DNA of 64,000 nucleotides. Origin: Durusdinium trenchii (lineage: Eukaryota > Sar > Dinophyceae > Suessiales > Symbiodiniaceae). This document shows positions 39,024 to 50,987 of this stretch, piece after piece. The position numbers and the translations under genes were made by a program. Positions within the stretch are counted from its first letter, which is position 1, and each line of letters starts with the position of its first letter. The DNA is taken from NCBI GenBank assembly GCA_963970005.1, contig CAXAMN010029061.1, positions 101,096-165,095 on the forward strand, read 5' to 3'. Under the pieces are notes generated by a model that worked only from the letters and a program-made list of their open reading frames with translations, was not told the origin of the DNA and made no database searches.

Positions 39024-39160
39024 TGCCTACTCAGTCTCGGAGGTGTGGCTCGGCTTAAGTAGGTCAAGCAGAGCGGATCCCACCACCCAGGGTGTGGCCG
39101 GGTGTCTGGGACCGACTCTTCACTGGTAGGGGTACCGTGATCTGACTGTTGAGGTGTCAT

Positions 39161-42100
39161 GACTAGTTGAGTTTATCAAATTCTGACAAAATCGCTGCGA
39201 AGTGGAACAAAAGAAATGAGTGCTGCATCTTTATATATATAATTCAATCAGGTGTACGATATATCCAGGCAAAGCACAGCGGTACATCAAGTTGCTGCTG
39301 TTGATTGGACACTTAAGTTTGTTTCTTGTGCCGGTGCTCCACTTTGCTTTCCAGGATTGGTGCGCTGAACTTCACTTGGATGGGTGACTTGGATCTATTG
39401 CCGCCTACTTCTACAGTGTCAAATGAATGTTGACCGGAAAATGCAGATGTTCTCGAGCAGAAGGGAGCAGGCGCTGTAGCAGTTTAGTTACAGCAGTGCC
39501 ACATGCCCTGTGTGTTTGTGCATCACTTCAAGAGAGTATGTGGGGCAGTTCTTGCCGAACTGGGTGGCTAGGATGCGTGTTCATGTGACCTGAACCAGGT
39601 TTTTTGATTTTGTAGGCGAGACTTCTTTACACTTTACACTTTACACTTCATGATTCATGATTATATGCTGTGTATATATAGATGCTTATCTCGTCTCAAC
39701 TTTGGAGCACCATGCCTTGCCAAGGTTCATCAAGGCCTTTCAGACCAACGATGCCTTTCTGCGAAAAGTGTCTAGTGCAACAGGTCCGCCATTGGCTGAT
39801 CGGCTTTCGAGCTGCCCGAAATGTCAATCAAGCAACAGGGGTGCCTACACACACACTCGAGATATTGCGTACTGAACTGATCGCCTAAAGCCCTGAAGAA
39901 GCCTAAGCGGAAAAATTGCCTGGGTAAAACAGGTAGTATGTAAGGCGGGCGGACTATCCCTGGAAGCTCCAAGTCATCAAAAGAAAACTCCAAGTCATCA
40001 AAGGAAAGCTCCGAGTTCGTGAAGACGAGTGAACGACGAGCGCTTGTTTGCAGAACTCAACCAGGTGCAAAGGCCGACAATGGCCGACAATCTTGTTGTA
40101 GTTAAAATGGGGCCCAGGGAAATGAGAAGTCATCACGAAGCAGGTACGTGGATTCTGCGTCCAGAATCCATTTAATGTCAGTGAATCGTAACAGCCTCTT
40201 CGTTCGCCGCCACAAGTCCTAAAAAGCCAGACGGTTCCCTGTGACTCCAAGGCTTCACACTGGAATTTGGGTTTGGCATTTTCCGGCTCTGCTCCACCAG
40301 CACACCCAAGGCGTCTGCGCCTACTTGCATGAGGTGGTGAGACTGAGGCCAACAGTGCTGGTCAAGCCAGTTTTGCTTGAGGTTGGCCAAGAATCATGAG
40401 AGGACGAGAGGCCTTCAAGGCTGGGTTCTGGGCACAAGCCGAAGCCTTTTGAACCTGTCACACTACCCATACGAGTTCCTATCGGTGGGGGGTGCCATCA
40501 TCGTCTCATGCCTTTGGCTTTGTCCGGGTGACCACTCAAGAGAGGCTGATTGATTGGTTGCGATTGGTTGCGGACATCACCTTTGTGTACAGGATTCCTA
40601 CTTTGACGGAGCTGCATATTGTCTTCTCTGGGGCACCTATCTCAGTACCTCCACTCTGGCGGTGGAAAGGCAAGCAGTGATTTTTGCAGCGCTGCAGACC
40701 ACTCTCCTGTGGTTCTTCAATTTCCTGGAGATCTTACAGAGAGCGGTGTTGGAATGCAGTTTTTTGCAACCCCGGATTTCAAGGCGGTCTTTGGCGCGAA
40801 GCTTTGCTGGCCGCAGGTGGTTCCATAGATAAGGAGGCCCTTGTCGAGTCATCGGGTTTTTGAAGCTGACGTGAACCTTCAGGATGAAGCTACTGGTGCT
40901 CCCTTCGCTGCCAGTTTCAAGAGCGATGCGTTGGTGGCAGACTTCTCAAACGACATCCTGAAGTACCTCTGTCACGCGCTCCACAGGCGGCAGCTGAGCT
41001 GGTGGCCCTAGTTGAAGGTGCAGTTGTCTCACATCAGGACAATCGAGCCATCTCGAGTTATCCGCTTTGCCGCTCTAGGTTGATTACGCTGACCCTTCGA
41101 ATTAGAATGGTTGACTCGAATAACAGCAGGTGTGGCTTGGGAAAGGAGCGAAGACATCCAGCTGTCCCTGGGCGTGGGCGGGGAGTCTTTTCTATGAAGG
41201 GGACATGGGCTGGGACTTGTGATCGCTAGCTGGCGCCCAGATTCTCCATGTACGTGATCGGTCCACCTACCAGCTTGCTTGGCCATGCAGAGTTTCTCGA
41301 CTTTGGTTCGTCTCCTCAATGTCCTAACCAATGGGCTTTGACTCCCCTCTTAGATTTCCGGATGAAGGACCTGGCGTTAGACTTCCTTTAGCGCTTAGAT
41401 TTTTGGCTTGGCTTTTGCCTGTCGCTGGGGTGCTGCTGCTTGCTTCCTTGCCCGGGCGCGCTGCCATGGTACTGAGGAACGCTGCAGAAGCGGCGAGAGC
41501 CGCAGAGAGATTGGCAAGTGCTCCCTCTTCAGAGGGAGCCACGTTGCTGAAAAGTATCGTTGGTCACAATTTGAAGCATAGATACGGTTGTGCTTTGTAC
41601 CACGCAGGCAAGCCATACAAGCAATTGGCGACAACGAAGAAGCCCGCCGTTAGGCGAATGATGCCGGGAGCTTGGGACCTGGCGTTCTCCTACACCGGTG
41701 TTGCTTGAGCTTCAACTGGCGCTGGACTTCTTTTCTGGCTTCATCTGGCTCCATAGCATTAGCCTGGAGGGGCGTTGATTTCACAGTTGCTTTGGATTGC
41801 TGGCCATTCGAGAGCCAGACGCGAGCAGAACTGGTGCTACGCACCAGGGCGCCAAACTGGATATACCAGATCTTTTCAGTGTCGTGGATTTCTGTTTGGG
41901 ACATTTGCCTCCAAGCGCTTTGCTTTGACCTTGGTCGGGCCAGACTTTCCGAACCCGCTTTCGTGACGCGCTGGTTGCGTTGCAAGTTCCAATACAGAAG
42001 TACGGCGGCATGAAGGCTTGAGGCGCCACTTGGCATCTTCAAAAAACAGAAGATGGAGAGTATATTGGAAGCAAGGGCAGGAGGATTTCTGCTAAGATCA

Positions 42101-42590
42101 TGGAATCCTAAATACAGGAAACTGCAGCACTCCTGTATTTAAAGAAGGTTCCACCTGCTTCGCAACCCCTTTGCCTGAGCCTTGCTCCTTCAGCCTGGAG
42201 AGTTCTCCTTCAGCAAGAAGACGTAGGAAGGACGGATGAGCCGTTGAACAGGAACTGCGAATCCCCATGCTGCATCTCAAGCTCTACCCTCCGCTCCCGG
42301 ACCCTTCACTTGCTTTGGAGACTGTGTGGTGGCACCAACCTGTGGTGTTGCCCTGTGGAGCCCTATGGATGGAGAACAGGTCCTGTGCACACATGGGTGA
42401 GTTGTTATTCCTGTAGTAAAAATCAAGCGCGCATGTGATTTCAAGATTCGCCAAAAAGAAGGGCGAGTAGACGAAAAACACTTTGCCCTTGTGCGTGAGG
42501 CCTATCAGTGGACGAGTTCAAAAGCTTGCAGGCATTCTCCAATCCTTGTGTTGGCTGGAGAAGAAAAGCCAAGAGCTGTTGTGGACTCTT
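39161..42590. other. No gene recognised with confidence
   Basis: Candidate but unsupported coding stretches include a frame near 40560-40830 (TLAVERQAVIFAALQTTLLW) and minus-strand frames at 41395-42042. None shows a family motif, and they conflict with each other. Confidence 0.4.
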
Positions 42591-42591
42591 G

Positions 42592-42850
42592 CTGTTCTGC
42601 ACAGGCATCTGATTTGCGGGAACTCTTTTCTGCTCTGGATATGGATGTGTCTGGAACAGAGTTTTGACCGCAACAAGCGCAGAAAAACATCCACTTCAAC
42701 GTGAGGGTTGAGCGAAGAAAAGTACTTGCTAGGGTATCACTAGTTGTGCTGTGAACCACTTGCTGACGCTGTATTGAGAAGAAGTCAGGTATCCTTCAGC
42801 GAATTCGTTCAAGGCGCTTCAATCCACATTCTGCAAGTGGAATATGCTAG
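42592..42850 (+). CDS. Two EF-hand exons split by a GA-AG intron
   Basis: Exon 1 (to 42658) reads ASDLRELFSALDMDVSGT, after acceptor-like CTGCACAG. Exon 2 (from 42789) reads VSFSEFVQGASIHILQVEYA. Joined, the loop is D-M-D-V-S-G-T-V-S-F-S-E, a good EF-hand. The intron deduced from this, 42659-42788, starts GAGTTTTG and ends GTCAG. It closely parallels the exon pairs at 22811 and 29505. The end of exon 2 is not fixed; the frame stops near 42852. Confidence 0.6.
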
Positions 42851-42852
42851 AT

Positions 42853-43970
42853 GGTAGGAACCTTTTGGACCTGTTGATGCGCCCTTTTTCGCGCGAACTT
42901 TACTTCAATCAAATGGAGGACTTGCAGCGATTCGATTGGCTCATGAGACAGAGGTGGAGGCCAGATAATGTAACTCCAAATGCGCACAGAGCACAAGTTG
43001 CAAGATTCTGAAACTTCCCACAGTCTCATCACCTCTCTTGCCAGGAAGCTCTGATCCAAGCCGAAGCCAAGCAACAATCAGCCAAGTTGGTGAAGGAGAA
43101 GTGACATCGTGTGAGGCATTATTGACATGTTGGTTTCAAACATCAAAGCAAACAAATCGTTAGGATGTGATGGCGACCAATATCCCAGAAGGAAAAGATT
43201 GCATAAAAGCAGAAGACTTAAAGGAGTAGCTTGGCATCCAGACAAACAATCAACATGCCCATGTCGCACTGTGAGTCTAAACACTATTTCTACAACTACC
43301 GTTTGGACTTGAAACTCTTGACTCTTGCCCTACTTTGTTTGTGAGTCTGCCCAAGGCTTTTGCTGTTTCTTGACAGTAAAAAGTGGACACCAGCCAAGCT
43401 CCACAAACTTGTTACCGGACTGCCGTGGGCGCAAGATGGCTCATTGCCCCTTGGTGTCTTGGCTACAAGACGACAAGCTCTGCTGCAAAACGTCAGACCG
43501 CTCTTGAAGCAATGGCCAACTTGGTACACTTAGACCCTTAATTTTAGACTCTAGACATCTCTAAACCCTTTGTTTGGTTTTGCCTCTTGAGAAAACTCAG
43601 GCCAACTGATTGAACTTTTGCAGCTTGGCCCATCTTGGCCGATGTTCTCGATATATAAATACATAAATATATATATATATACAAATATATCAAGGGTGAG
43701 ATTGTCAGGAAATTGTTGTTGTGAAGACAAGCAAATCAAGATCATGCGATGGTTTTGTGCCAAGGTATTAGATGATCCAGCTGCTTGCTTGGAATCAACA
43801 AGATTTTTGTTGCTGGAACCCAATCACATATCTATATATAAAACACACATATATACATAGAGCTTGCATGTTTGCTTTTATGTCTATTGGCTATTGGCTG
43901 TAAAAGTGGGTTAAATTAACAAAGATGCTTGAGGTTTTTAGGCACCAAGTGTACAACCGTGCTTGCCAGC
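42853..43970. other. No gene recognised; AT microsatellite near 43660-43690
   Basis: Contains a (TA)n tract (ATATATATATAT near 43668) and short ORFs only. Confidence 0.5.
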
Positions 43971-43974
43971 TAAG

Positions 43975-44056
43975 AAGCTTGAGAAGATGTTTAGTGAAGA
44001 CAAAGCAGAACGCGTTTGACACGGCTTTCGAAGCAGGAAGCGGTGAGATTCCTCAG
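43975..44056 (+). CDS. EF-hand-like half exon
   Basis: The frame reads LVKTKQNAFDTAFEAGSGEI and ends PQ at a CAG/GTAA junction, which looks like a donor with ordinary GT. It resembles 4005 (AKEAFDNAAAGKEL) and 27719 (QEAFEAADLGFNGEL). Confidence 0.3.
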
Positions 44057-44059
44057 GTA

Positions 44060-47000
44060 AAAGCGCGCGTGAAACACGCTCGGCGCTAGCGACTTTTCAA
44101 TGCTTGTGAGAAGCACTTAATTCGTTCAGCTAAGCTCTAGCCCTAGGCACAGGTGCACAAGCTCCAGGCATCCTAGGCTTTTAGGCCAGGAAGCCTCGCC
44201 CAAGGCGAGAACGTCGAAAGGCCATCATATTTTTCTCCGGCTGAATAAAAGACTGAAAGACCTTGGGCAGATTTTGCATGTGTTGACCTCTTGTTAGAAT
44301 GGCGTTGTTTGTGAGAGTCCTGTTGACAGCACTCCAAACACACTCTGCAAACGCTTTTAAACACAGGTCTCAGGTGTTGTCTTCATTCAGAACAGGGTTG
44401 GCCTAATCAACAGCTTTTGCATGGGACCAACATTGAAACCGTGCATGAGGGTGAACACTGTCAGTGCAAATTAGTCCGAGGTGTACAAGAGAGCTGACAC
44501 TTTGGCCCACAACGAGTGGTAGCCTCAGTCATGTGAACAAGATGGTGTGAAAGCACTCCATCAAATGAATTTAGTCACCCCGCTCTCAGCGATAGTATAG
44601 GTCATTCCTTTCCCTCCTGTATGGTTTCATGCCGCTTTAAGGCATAGGAGTCCAGACTGGAAATGGTTTCCATACAACAGACTGACTGCGATTTTCTGTG
44701 AGGCCGTACCTGTATGGCCTGCCGCCAATGTATGTCGGATACCAAGTTGAGTTTGGTTCTTTGTCTGAATATGCCGCTGCCACGATGTGGTGAAGGGCTC
44801 ACGGGCAAAGGAAGAAGGCCAAAGAAAGGAATGACGACGTACAGTGTACAGGAAGAAAGGTCCAAATGAATACAGTAATATAAAGAAACATAACGAGATA
44901 AGAAGAAAATGTGTATATATATATAGATATACATAATATAATATATATATATACACACATTTATAGAGTTTATTTTTTGTTACTTCTTTTTACGACGGCT
45001 CTATATTTGTTGGCTTTACGTTTGGGTCAGCTTCACGGACTTCTTTGCAAGGTCCGTGTTGCCTTCACCTGCGCAGTACTAGCATTTGTTGCGCAGATGG
45101 TCCGACTGCCAATGAGCCGAGAGATTGGAGTTTTCAAACGTTGGAGTCTTTGAATGGTAGGAGCCTTTGGAGCCTTTGAAACTCCCTCCTTCATGAGTTT
45201 GACTTTCTTGTTGAGAATTGTACAATGACTCGACACGTTGACACTCAAGTTGCAAAGCTTTGGACTGGATTGCGCTAGTAGGTGGAGGCCATCGCTATTA
45301 GGTTGGAGGCCATTCCTACTAGGTCCTAGGTTCCTTTTGCTATTGGGTTGGAGGCCATCGAACTTGACTTGTCCAGTTTAACGCTCCGGGTGCGCACTTT
45401 TTGCTTTCAGGTCTTCTACATTGGCCGAGAGTGGTCGATTCACAAACAGGTCCTGGAGTCCTGCTGCGTTCTGTTGGATGTTTTTGGCTGAGCCTTTCTC
45501 AATCCAGGCTGGGTTCCAAATGCGACGAGTATGCAGCTGAGCTCACTGAAGTAGATCCGAAGGGTATTCATTTTTTTGTGTCTTTGGACTGAAAGATCCT
45601 GATAGAATCTGATAGACAGGTTCCTCCCTTTTGGAACAACCTATTCAATATCTCAATGTGCCAAGCTCAGTTTGTCAGCATATTGGGGTTGGCTCACCGA
45701 TCAACCCCAAGGATCTTCATGTATCTGGCAGTTGTCGTCACAGTCTTTGGGCTGATTGACATGCCTGCCCCCCGGATTCTGAAGACAAATCTAAGCTCGA
45801 CATGTTGGGTGCCGAATCTATGAGTTCTGAAATGGCTTTCAGGCAGGAGCCTTCACAGTTGGTGGAAGAAGGAGGTGACTCAGATAATGCAGCATATCAG
45901 ACAGCATTTTGTTCAGTTTTCTCGTTTGTCAAGACTTGATTCACACAATATTCTACATTTTTGAGTTCCGGTTCAAGGAGCAGGGATTCAAAGTAAGTGT
46001 GTGCAGACTTGCAGCGGTGTGGTTCAGGTGCCCTGCCGTTATCGGCAGGCATTTTCTGCTCAAATGCTTTGCTCGTGCTGTATTTGGCTGTGTGCGCCAG
46101 ATGCTGCAGCTCTTGCTTTCTTGCTTCTCCTCCTGGAATGATCCAATCAATGCAGGTACGCAGCTCTTCAAATTGTAGCCTGCTGAGCTACGAATGTTCA
46201 TAGCGCCAGATCAGGCAATGATTTCAGAGCATAGATGTTTTACGTGGTCAAAAGCCTGCTTTCTTTCCATCTAAATCTGGTCAGTGCTTTGTGGATTCCA
46301 AGAACGATTCCATCGGCTGAGGCTAAAACCTTGGATGTTGATTTCCGTGAACGAGGCTGGAATAGAAATTTGATTCCAAGAAGGTATTTACTGTATCCAT
46401 CTGAGCTCAATGCCAGGCACTTATCCAGCCTCCCTCTTTGACCCATCGAGGTACCACTTCAACCCTCTCTCTTGAAACGAAAGAACAGATGCACGTTGAA
46501 CTTGTGTGAGATGCTCAGCAATTCTAGCTTCCAGCTTCAAGTCAACAACAAAGCTTCCTTGGAGTCTTTCTTGGAGGGTTCTACGGATCGGGAACATGTT
46601 CCAGATTGACCAGACGAACAATACTCCATTGTGCTCACCAAACAACCCAACCACGATGGATTGCAGGTACGTGATTGAGGTCTTGAAGATGGCCGCTGCT
46701 AGTGTACAGACAGCCCCTATGTACGGGTTCCTTACAGCTTTGACTTGCATGTAACCACGTACCTGACTCATGCATGGTGTGATAACGCAAGCACCGGGGT
46801 ATGCGCCACAGGTGTATGCGTTGTTTTGTGAATGTAATGTATCGATGCTATGTGTGACACATTGTGACGCCTTGCCGCCCTGCCTTACCGGTGCAGACAT
46901 ACCAATAGAAAACAGCTATGCCAGGTGTGTACAAAATCCCACAAGCTGCAGTGCATCAGACACTGTACCAAGCATTTTCGTTAAACAACTCAAGCTTGCT

Positions 47001-48310
47001 CCAGGAAGACCTGGTCGATTTTTTGGGGCCCACTGGCAGCCCCCATTCATTACTTCCCAGCAGCACACATGTGAAACATGTTTGCGGAACAATGGATGGA
47101 ATTTGCAGTTGCCTAAATGAACCCTCCACTTGGCTTCCATGCGCTTTGGCCCCTCTGTCTAAGACAGAGTGACAGTGCCATGGACTGAATGGAACAGCGC
47201 GAATCTGACCTTGCGATCGTGTGCCGCTTGGCCCACGAGCACTTGAGCGAGGGAGCCAAAGGGAACGACGTTCTGAGGTGCCTGCCCTCAGATCCAATCA
47301 GAGACAATCAATTCTGCCTTCTCAAACATTGTGACATGTACAATTTCTTATGCCACTTTTGCCTGATGGAAAGGCGATTGCCACGAGACTTTCGGAGTGG
47401 GGTTGACGAAATTGTCAAGGATGTCTACTCATGCCATGTGGTCCTTGTGCTGCTTTTCCTGTGCAATCGCACTCTCACAATCCAGCTAGTGCAGGACATC
47501 CACACCAGCATAGAAGTGCCGCCCTTGTTCGCAAACAGTGGTGGAGACACTCGTCCATAGTCTGTTGAGCAGAAATGAGTGCTGTAGTGAATTTCATTGT
47601 TTCGCACAGTTTTGATGCAAGCCCTTTTCAAGTCAATGCAAGTCAGCGCTGGCAAGTAACAAGTAAGGGGACACCTAGCTAAATAGGACAGGGTGGCAAA
47701 TTTCTCAACCAGCCACATGATTGAGTGTCATAGTCATGCTTCGATCAATTTGCGCAGTGTCAGCTAAGCATCGTTGAATTGTGACAGCTGTGCATTTCCC
47801 ACATTAAATGCGAAGACTACAGCGACGGAGTCAAAGTGCTAGCTTTGCTTTTGGTGTCGCCTTTGCACAAATTGTGTTTCAGATTATCTCACAGCTTTTG
47901 AGCCGTATTGTGCTGTTTGACCAGCCAAGACTCTGTCCTTCATTTTCCGAAAGCGGGTACCTTAGGACTTTGAGCTGTTTTTTGCTTTTGAAGTCCTCGA
48001 ACGTCGAACTTTGTGAGCGCTTTTGTATGTTTATTTTTCTGCGCGTTTGTCACAACAAAATCGCGAAAAGCGACAGAAACTAGGCTTGTGGGCTACCAGA
48101 CGCAGCAAAACCATCACCAACCTCCGGGTCGCCTACAGCGTTTCACAAGCTTCAGTGCTCGAGAAGCGAACACCTGTGACAACTTTCATGCAAAGCGGGT
48201 TGTGTGTGAGCTGCTGAGACTTGGATAGCAAGGCAGGTAGCTTTCAAGACCTTGGAATTATATATGTTTTGCTTTTGTTCTTTTTGTAACGCTGGTACTT
48301 TTCCTATGTT
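44060..48310. other. No gene recognised with confidence
   Basis: Contains (TA)n microsatellites at about 44914-44956 and inverted 21-bp minisatellite units at 45283-45360. A minus-strand frame of 159 codons (46421-46900) and a plus-strand frame at 47189-47560 have natural-looking composition but no motif. Confidence 0.4.
45283..45360 (-). repeat. Inverted short array of the 21-bp minisatellite
   Basis: GCTATTAGGTTGGAGGCCAT-like units are the reverse complement of the 49041 array unit; about three copies. Confidence 0.75.
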
Positions 48311-48316
48311 TCACCA

Positions 48317-49047
48317 GGAAGACCTGGGCTTGCTGCAGTCCGGGAGCTGCCAACGATGACAGTATCAATCCTGAGGAGATTGATCCATATTTGAGTTTCC
48401 TGCGTCATCTTATGTACTACCACGACAGATGGTCAGCCAAATTGTGGGGCTCTGATGCCTTTATGGAAATTATGATCCAGACCATCCGAAAATTGGAAAG
48501 CTTGAAGCGAGATACAGCAGATGCCAGGCAAAAATACCTGCGGGTTTTGGAACATATTTACGAAGCATCCAATGAGCTTCTTGACCATGCGTTGCGGGTG
48601 ACTATGCTGGTCGTCAGTGACCAGCATGCAGAGTTTGAGCAGCTCGTGACGAAAGAAGGTCCGATGACCTTGAAGCTTCTCAGTCAACGTGCAAGCGACA
48701 TACGGAACAACTCACAGTTCTGGTCCTCAGATTTGGGCCAGGTTCTGCACTCAGCATTGGTACGGGCAGATCCACAACGCTTTAAACCCACTGGGACTGG
48801 AGACATTGAAAATGCTACGGCTGCTCGTGTTTGGAATCTGTGGACAGACGAGCTTCGCACTGTCAAAAGGTACGAATACTCAAGCGTGGAAGAAGCACGA
48901 CTTGTCTTTGAGCAGTGCAGGTGCTGCACAGTCCTAGTCGGTCCAGAAGGCAAAATGCAGGAGAAGAGTCTTGCAGCTGCTACCAGCCAGATGCTCTCCA
49001 AGGCAAGGCCTGAAGAGGTACCGGATACAGGCTTTAACTCCACCTAG
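48317..49047 (+). CDS. Long exon with degenerate EF-hand and helical region (about 243 aa)
   Basis: Following acceptor TTTCACCAG the frame stays open to TAG 49047. The start SPGAANDDSINPEEIDPYLS has EF-hand-like spacing (N-D-D-S-I-N-P-E-E-I). The following 200 residues are helical and globular (LWGSDAFMEIMIQTIRKLES, LEHIYEASNELLDHALRV, LVFEQCRCCTVLVGPEGK) with no recognised family. This is the longest non-transposon coding stretch in the window. The last codons (DTGFNST) and the stop lie in sequence repeated in the adjoining minisatellite, so the natural 3' end may have been replaced. Confidence 0.55.
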
Positions 49048-49790
49048 CGATGGCATCTGACCTACTAGCGATGGCCTCCAACCTAATAGCGATGGCCTCC
49101 AAACCTACTAGGGATGGGCAATGAACATGATACAGGCTTTAACTCCACCTACTAGTGATGGCCTCCAATCTACTCGCGATGGCCAATGAATAAGATACAG
49201 GCTTATGTAACTCCATCTAGTAGTGATGGCCTTCAACCTACTAGCGATGGCCTCCAACCCAATAGCGATGGCCTCCACGATAATTTCGATGTCTTCCAAC
49301 CTACTCGTACTAGCGTTGGCGTCCAACCTATTATCGATGCCCTGCAACCTACTAGCGATGTGCAATTATATAATAAGACACAGGCTTTAACTCCATCTAC
49401 TAGCAAATGGCCTCCAACCTAATAGCGATGGCCAATGAATAAGATAGAGGCTTTAACTCCAGCTACTAGCGATGGCCTCCAACCTAATAGCAATGTCCTC
49501 CAAGCTAATAGCGATGGTCTCCAACCTAATACCGATGGCCTCCAACCTAATAGCTTTGGCCTCCCACAAAAACAGCGATGGCCTCCCACCTAATAGCAGT
49601 GGCCTCCAACCTAATAGCGATGGCTTCCAACCTAATAGCGATGGCCTCCAACCTAATAGCAATGGCCCCCAACCTAATAGCGCTGGCCTCCAACCTAATA
49701 GCAATAGCCTCCAACCGAATAGTGATGGCCTCGTAACCTAATAGCAATGGCCTCCAACGTACGAGCGATGGCCTCCAAGCGACAATGAAT
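49041..49790 (+). repeat. Large 21-bp minisatellite array
   Basis: About 30 copies of AGCGATGGCCTCCAACCTAA(T), separated in the first half by a longer unit containing AAGATACAGGCTTTAACTCC. Because 21 is a multiple of three, ORFs stay open on both strands (repeated NSDGLQP and RLEAIAI); these are not genes. Confidence 0.9.
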
Positions 49791-49879
49791 AAGATACAGG
49801 CTCTGTGTGCTTCCCTGCAGTTTCAACAAATATACTTCGATGACGTTCTTCCATGCCGAAGGGCCGTTTTCTAGTGGGG

Positions 49880-50480
49880 CTGGGTTTTAATTCTGCCTTG
49901 CAGTAGTTTTTTCCGCCCTGTTTCTGCGCACTTGTTTGTTGTGCACGCCTTCTGCCCTGCAGAGTTTCTTTTCCAGCCTGCCTGGTTTCTTTTCCACCCT
50001 GCGAGGGCTTCTTTCTGCACTGCAGAGGGTTTCTTTTCCACCCTGCAGGGCTGCTTTTCCACCCTGCGAGGGTTTCTTTTCTGCTGTGCGGAGGTTTCTC
50101 CACTGCTTTTTCACCCGGCGAGGGTTCTTATTCACCTTGCAGGGTTTCTTTTCCACTCTGCAGGTGTTTCTGTTTCCACTGTGCCGGGTTTCTTGTCCAT
50201 CCTGCAGGGTTGCTTTTCCACCTGGAAGAGTTTCTTTTCTGCCCTGCAGGGGTTTCCTCTCCACCCGGCTGAGGGTTGCAGGGGTTGTTTTTTGCACTGC
50301 AGAGGGTTTCCTTTCGCGCCCCTCCAGGGCTGCTTTTCAACTGCAAGCTGCAGGGTTGGGTTCCTTTCAACCCGACCTGTCGGGGTCTTTCAAGAGTTGC
50401 TTTTCCACGTTGCAGGGCTGCTCCTCTACACTGCAAGGGTTTCTTTTCTGCCTACACAGGACAGGGTTGAAACAGAACCC
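49880..50480 (+). repeat. Pyrimidine-rich minisatellite, about 30-bp units
   Basis: Units of the type GGTTTCTTTTCCACCCTGCA recur about 20 times with variable length. Inverted relatives (CAGGCAGGGTGGAAAAAGAA) occur at 50470-50500 and 52195-52350. Confidence 0.85.
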
Positions 50481-50987
50481 AGGCAGGGTGGAAAAAGAAC
50501 CTTACACAATTGATGTCGGCCAGTAATTAGCTGATTTAGTCACAACTATAGGGTTTCTTTTCCACCTGTTGATCTAACCAGCCGTGCATTCACGGCTTCC
50601 CCGCTGACACACTGGTCGAGTCAGTGAAAAGAAACGCTAAAATGACATGAATTCGAAACTAATTGGACAGCACCACACGCCAGTCAAACCGCCAAGTAGA
50701 AAGGTGTTGCGAACACCCATCTTGAAGAACAGCAGCAAATGCAAGAAGATCATCATTGCAAAAGAAAGGGCGGGCAGCATACACAGCACCTTTAGGTATG
50801 GCCTTGCCACATTTATGGATGAGTGTAGATTCGTGGCGGCCCGGAATTCTTGTTTGTCCTTCGAAACTGTACAGCCGAGCACAGACACGTTTGACAACCT
50901 GCAAAACGTTCTTGAAGGTTCGAAGAATCATGCTGCAAGCTTTCAAGTGTAAACCCTTTGTGAATGAACACCGAAAAATATATGTTC

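Larger units (their letters stand above)
31600..39160 (+). mobile_element. DIRS-like tyrosine-recombinase retrotransposon with DNA methyltransferase
   Basis: Four consecutive + strand ORFs encode a lysine-rich Cys-motif protein (ORF1), a Gag-like basic protein (ORF2), RT/RNase H with an inserted C5 cytosine methyltransferase (ORF3), and a tyrosine recombinase (ORF4). RT-RNase H plus a tyrosine recombinase, without aspartic protease or DDE integrase, defines DIRS-type elements. Retroelement-borne cytosine methyltransferases are known from dinoflagellates. ORF1/2 and ORF3/4 overlap by a few bases, a compact arrangement. Ends are approximate because no inverted or split direct repeats were identified. 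Confidence 0.8.

Noticed and set aside
41395..42042. Minus-strand frames with basic ends, and + strand frame 41331-41708
   Set aside because: Conflicting overlapping frames, none with a family signature.
46421..46900. 159-codon minus-strand ORF
   Set aside because: Natural-looking composition but no motif, no splice context and no relative in the window; not called.
49472..50526. Several ORFs of 80-196 codons on both strands
   Set aside because: Produced by minisatellites with periods that keep frames open.
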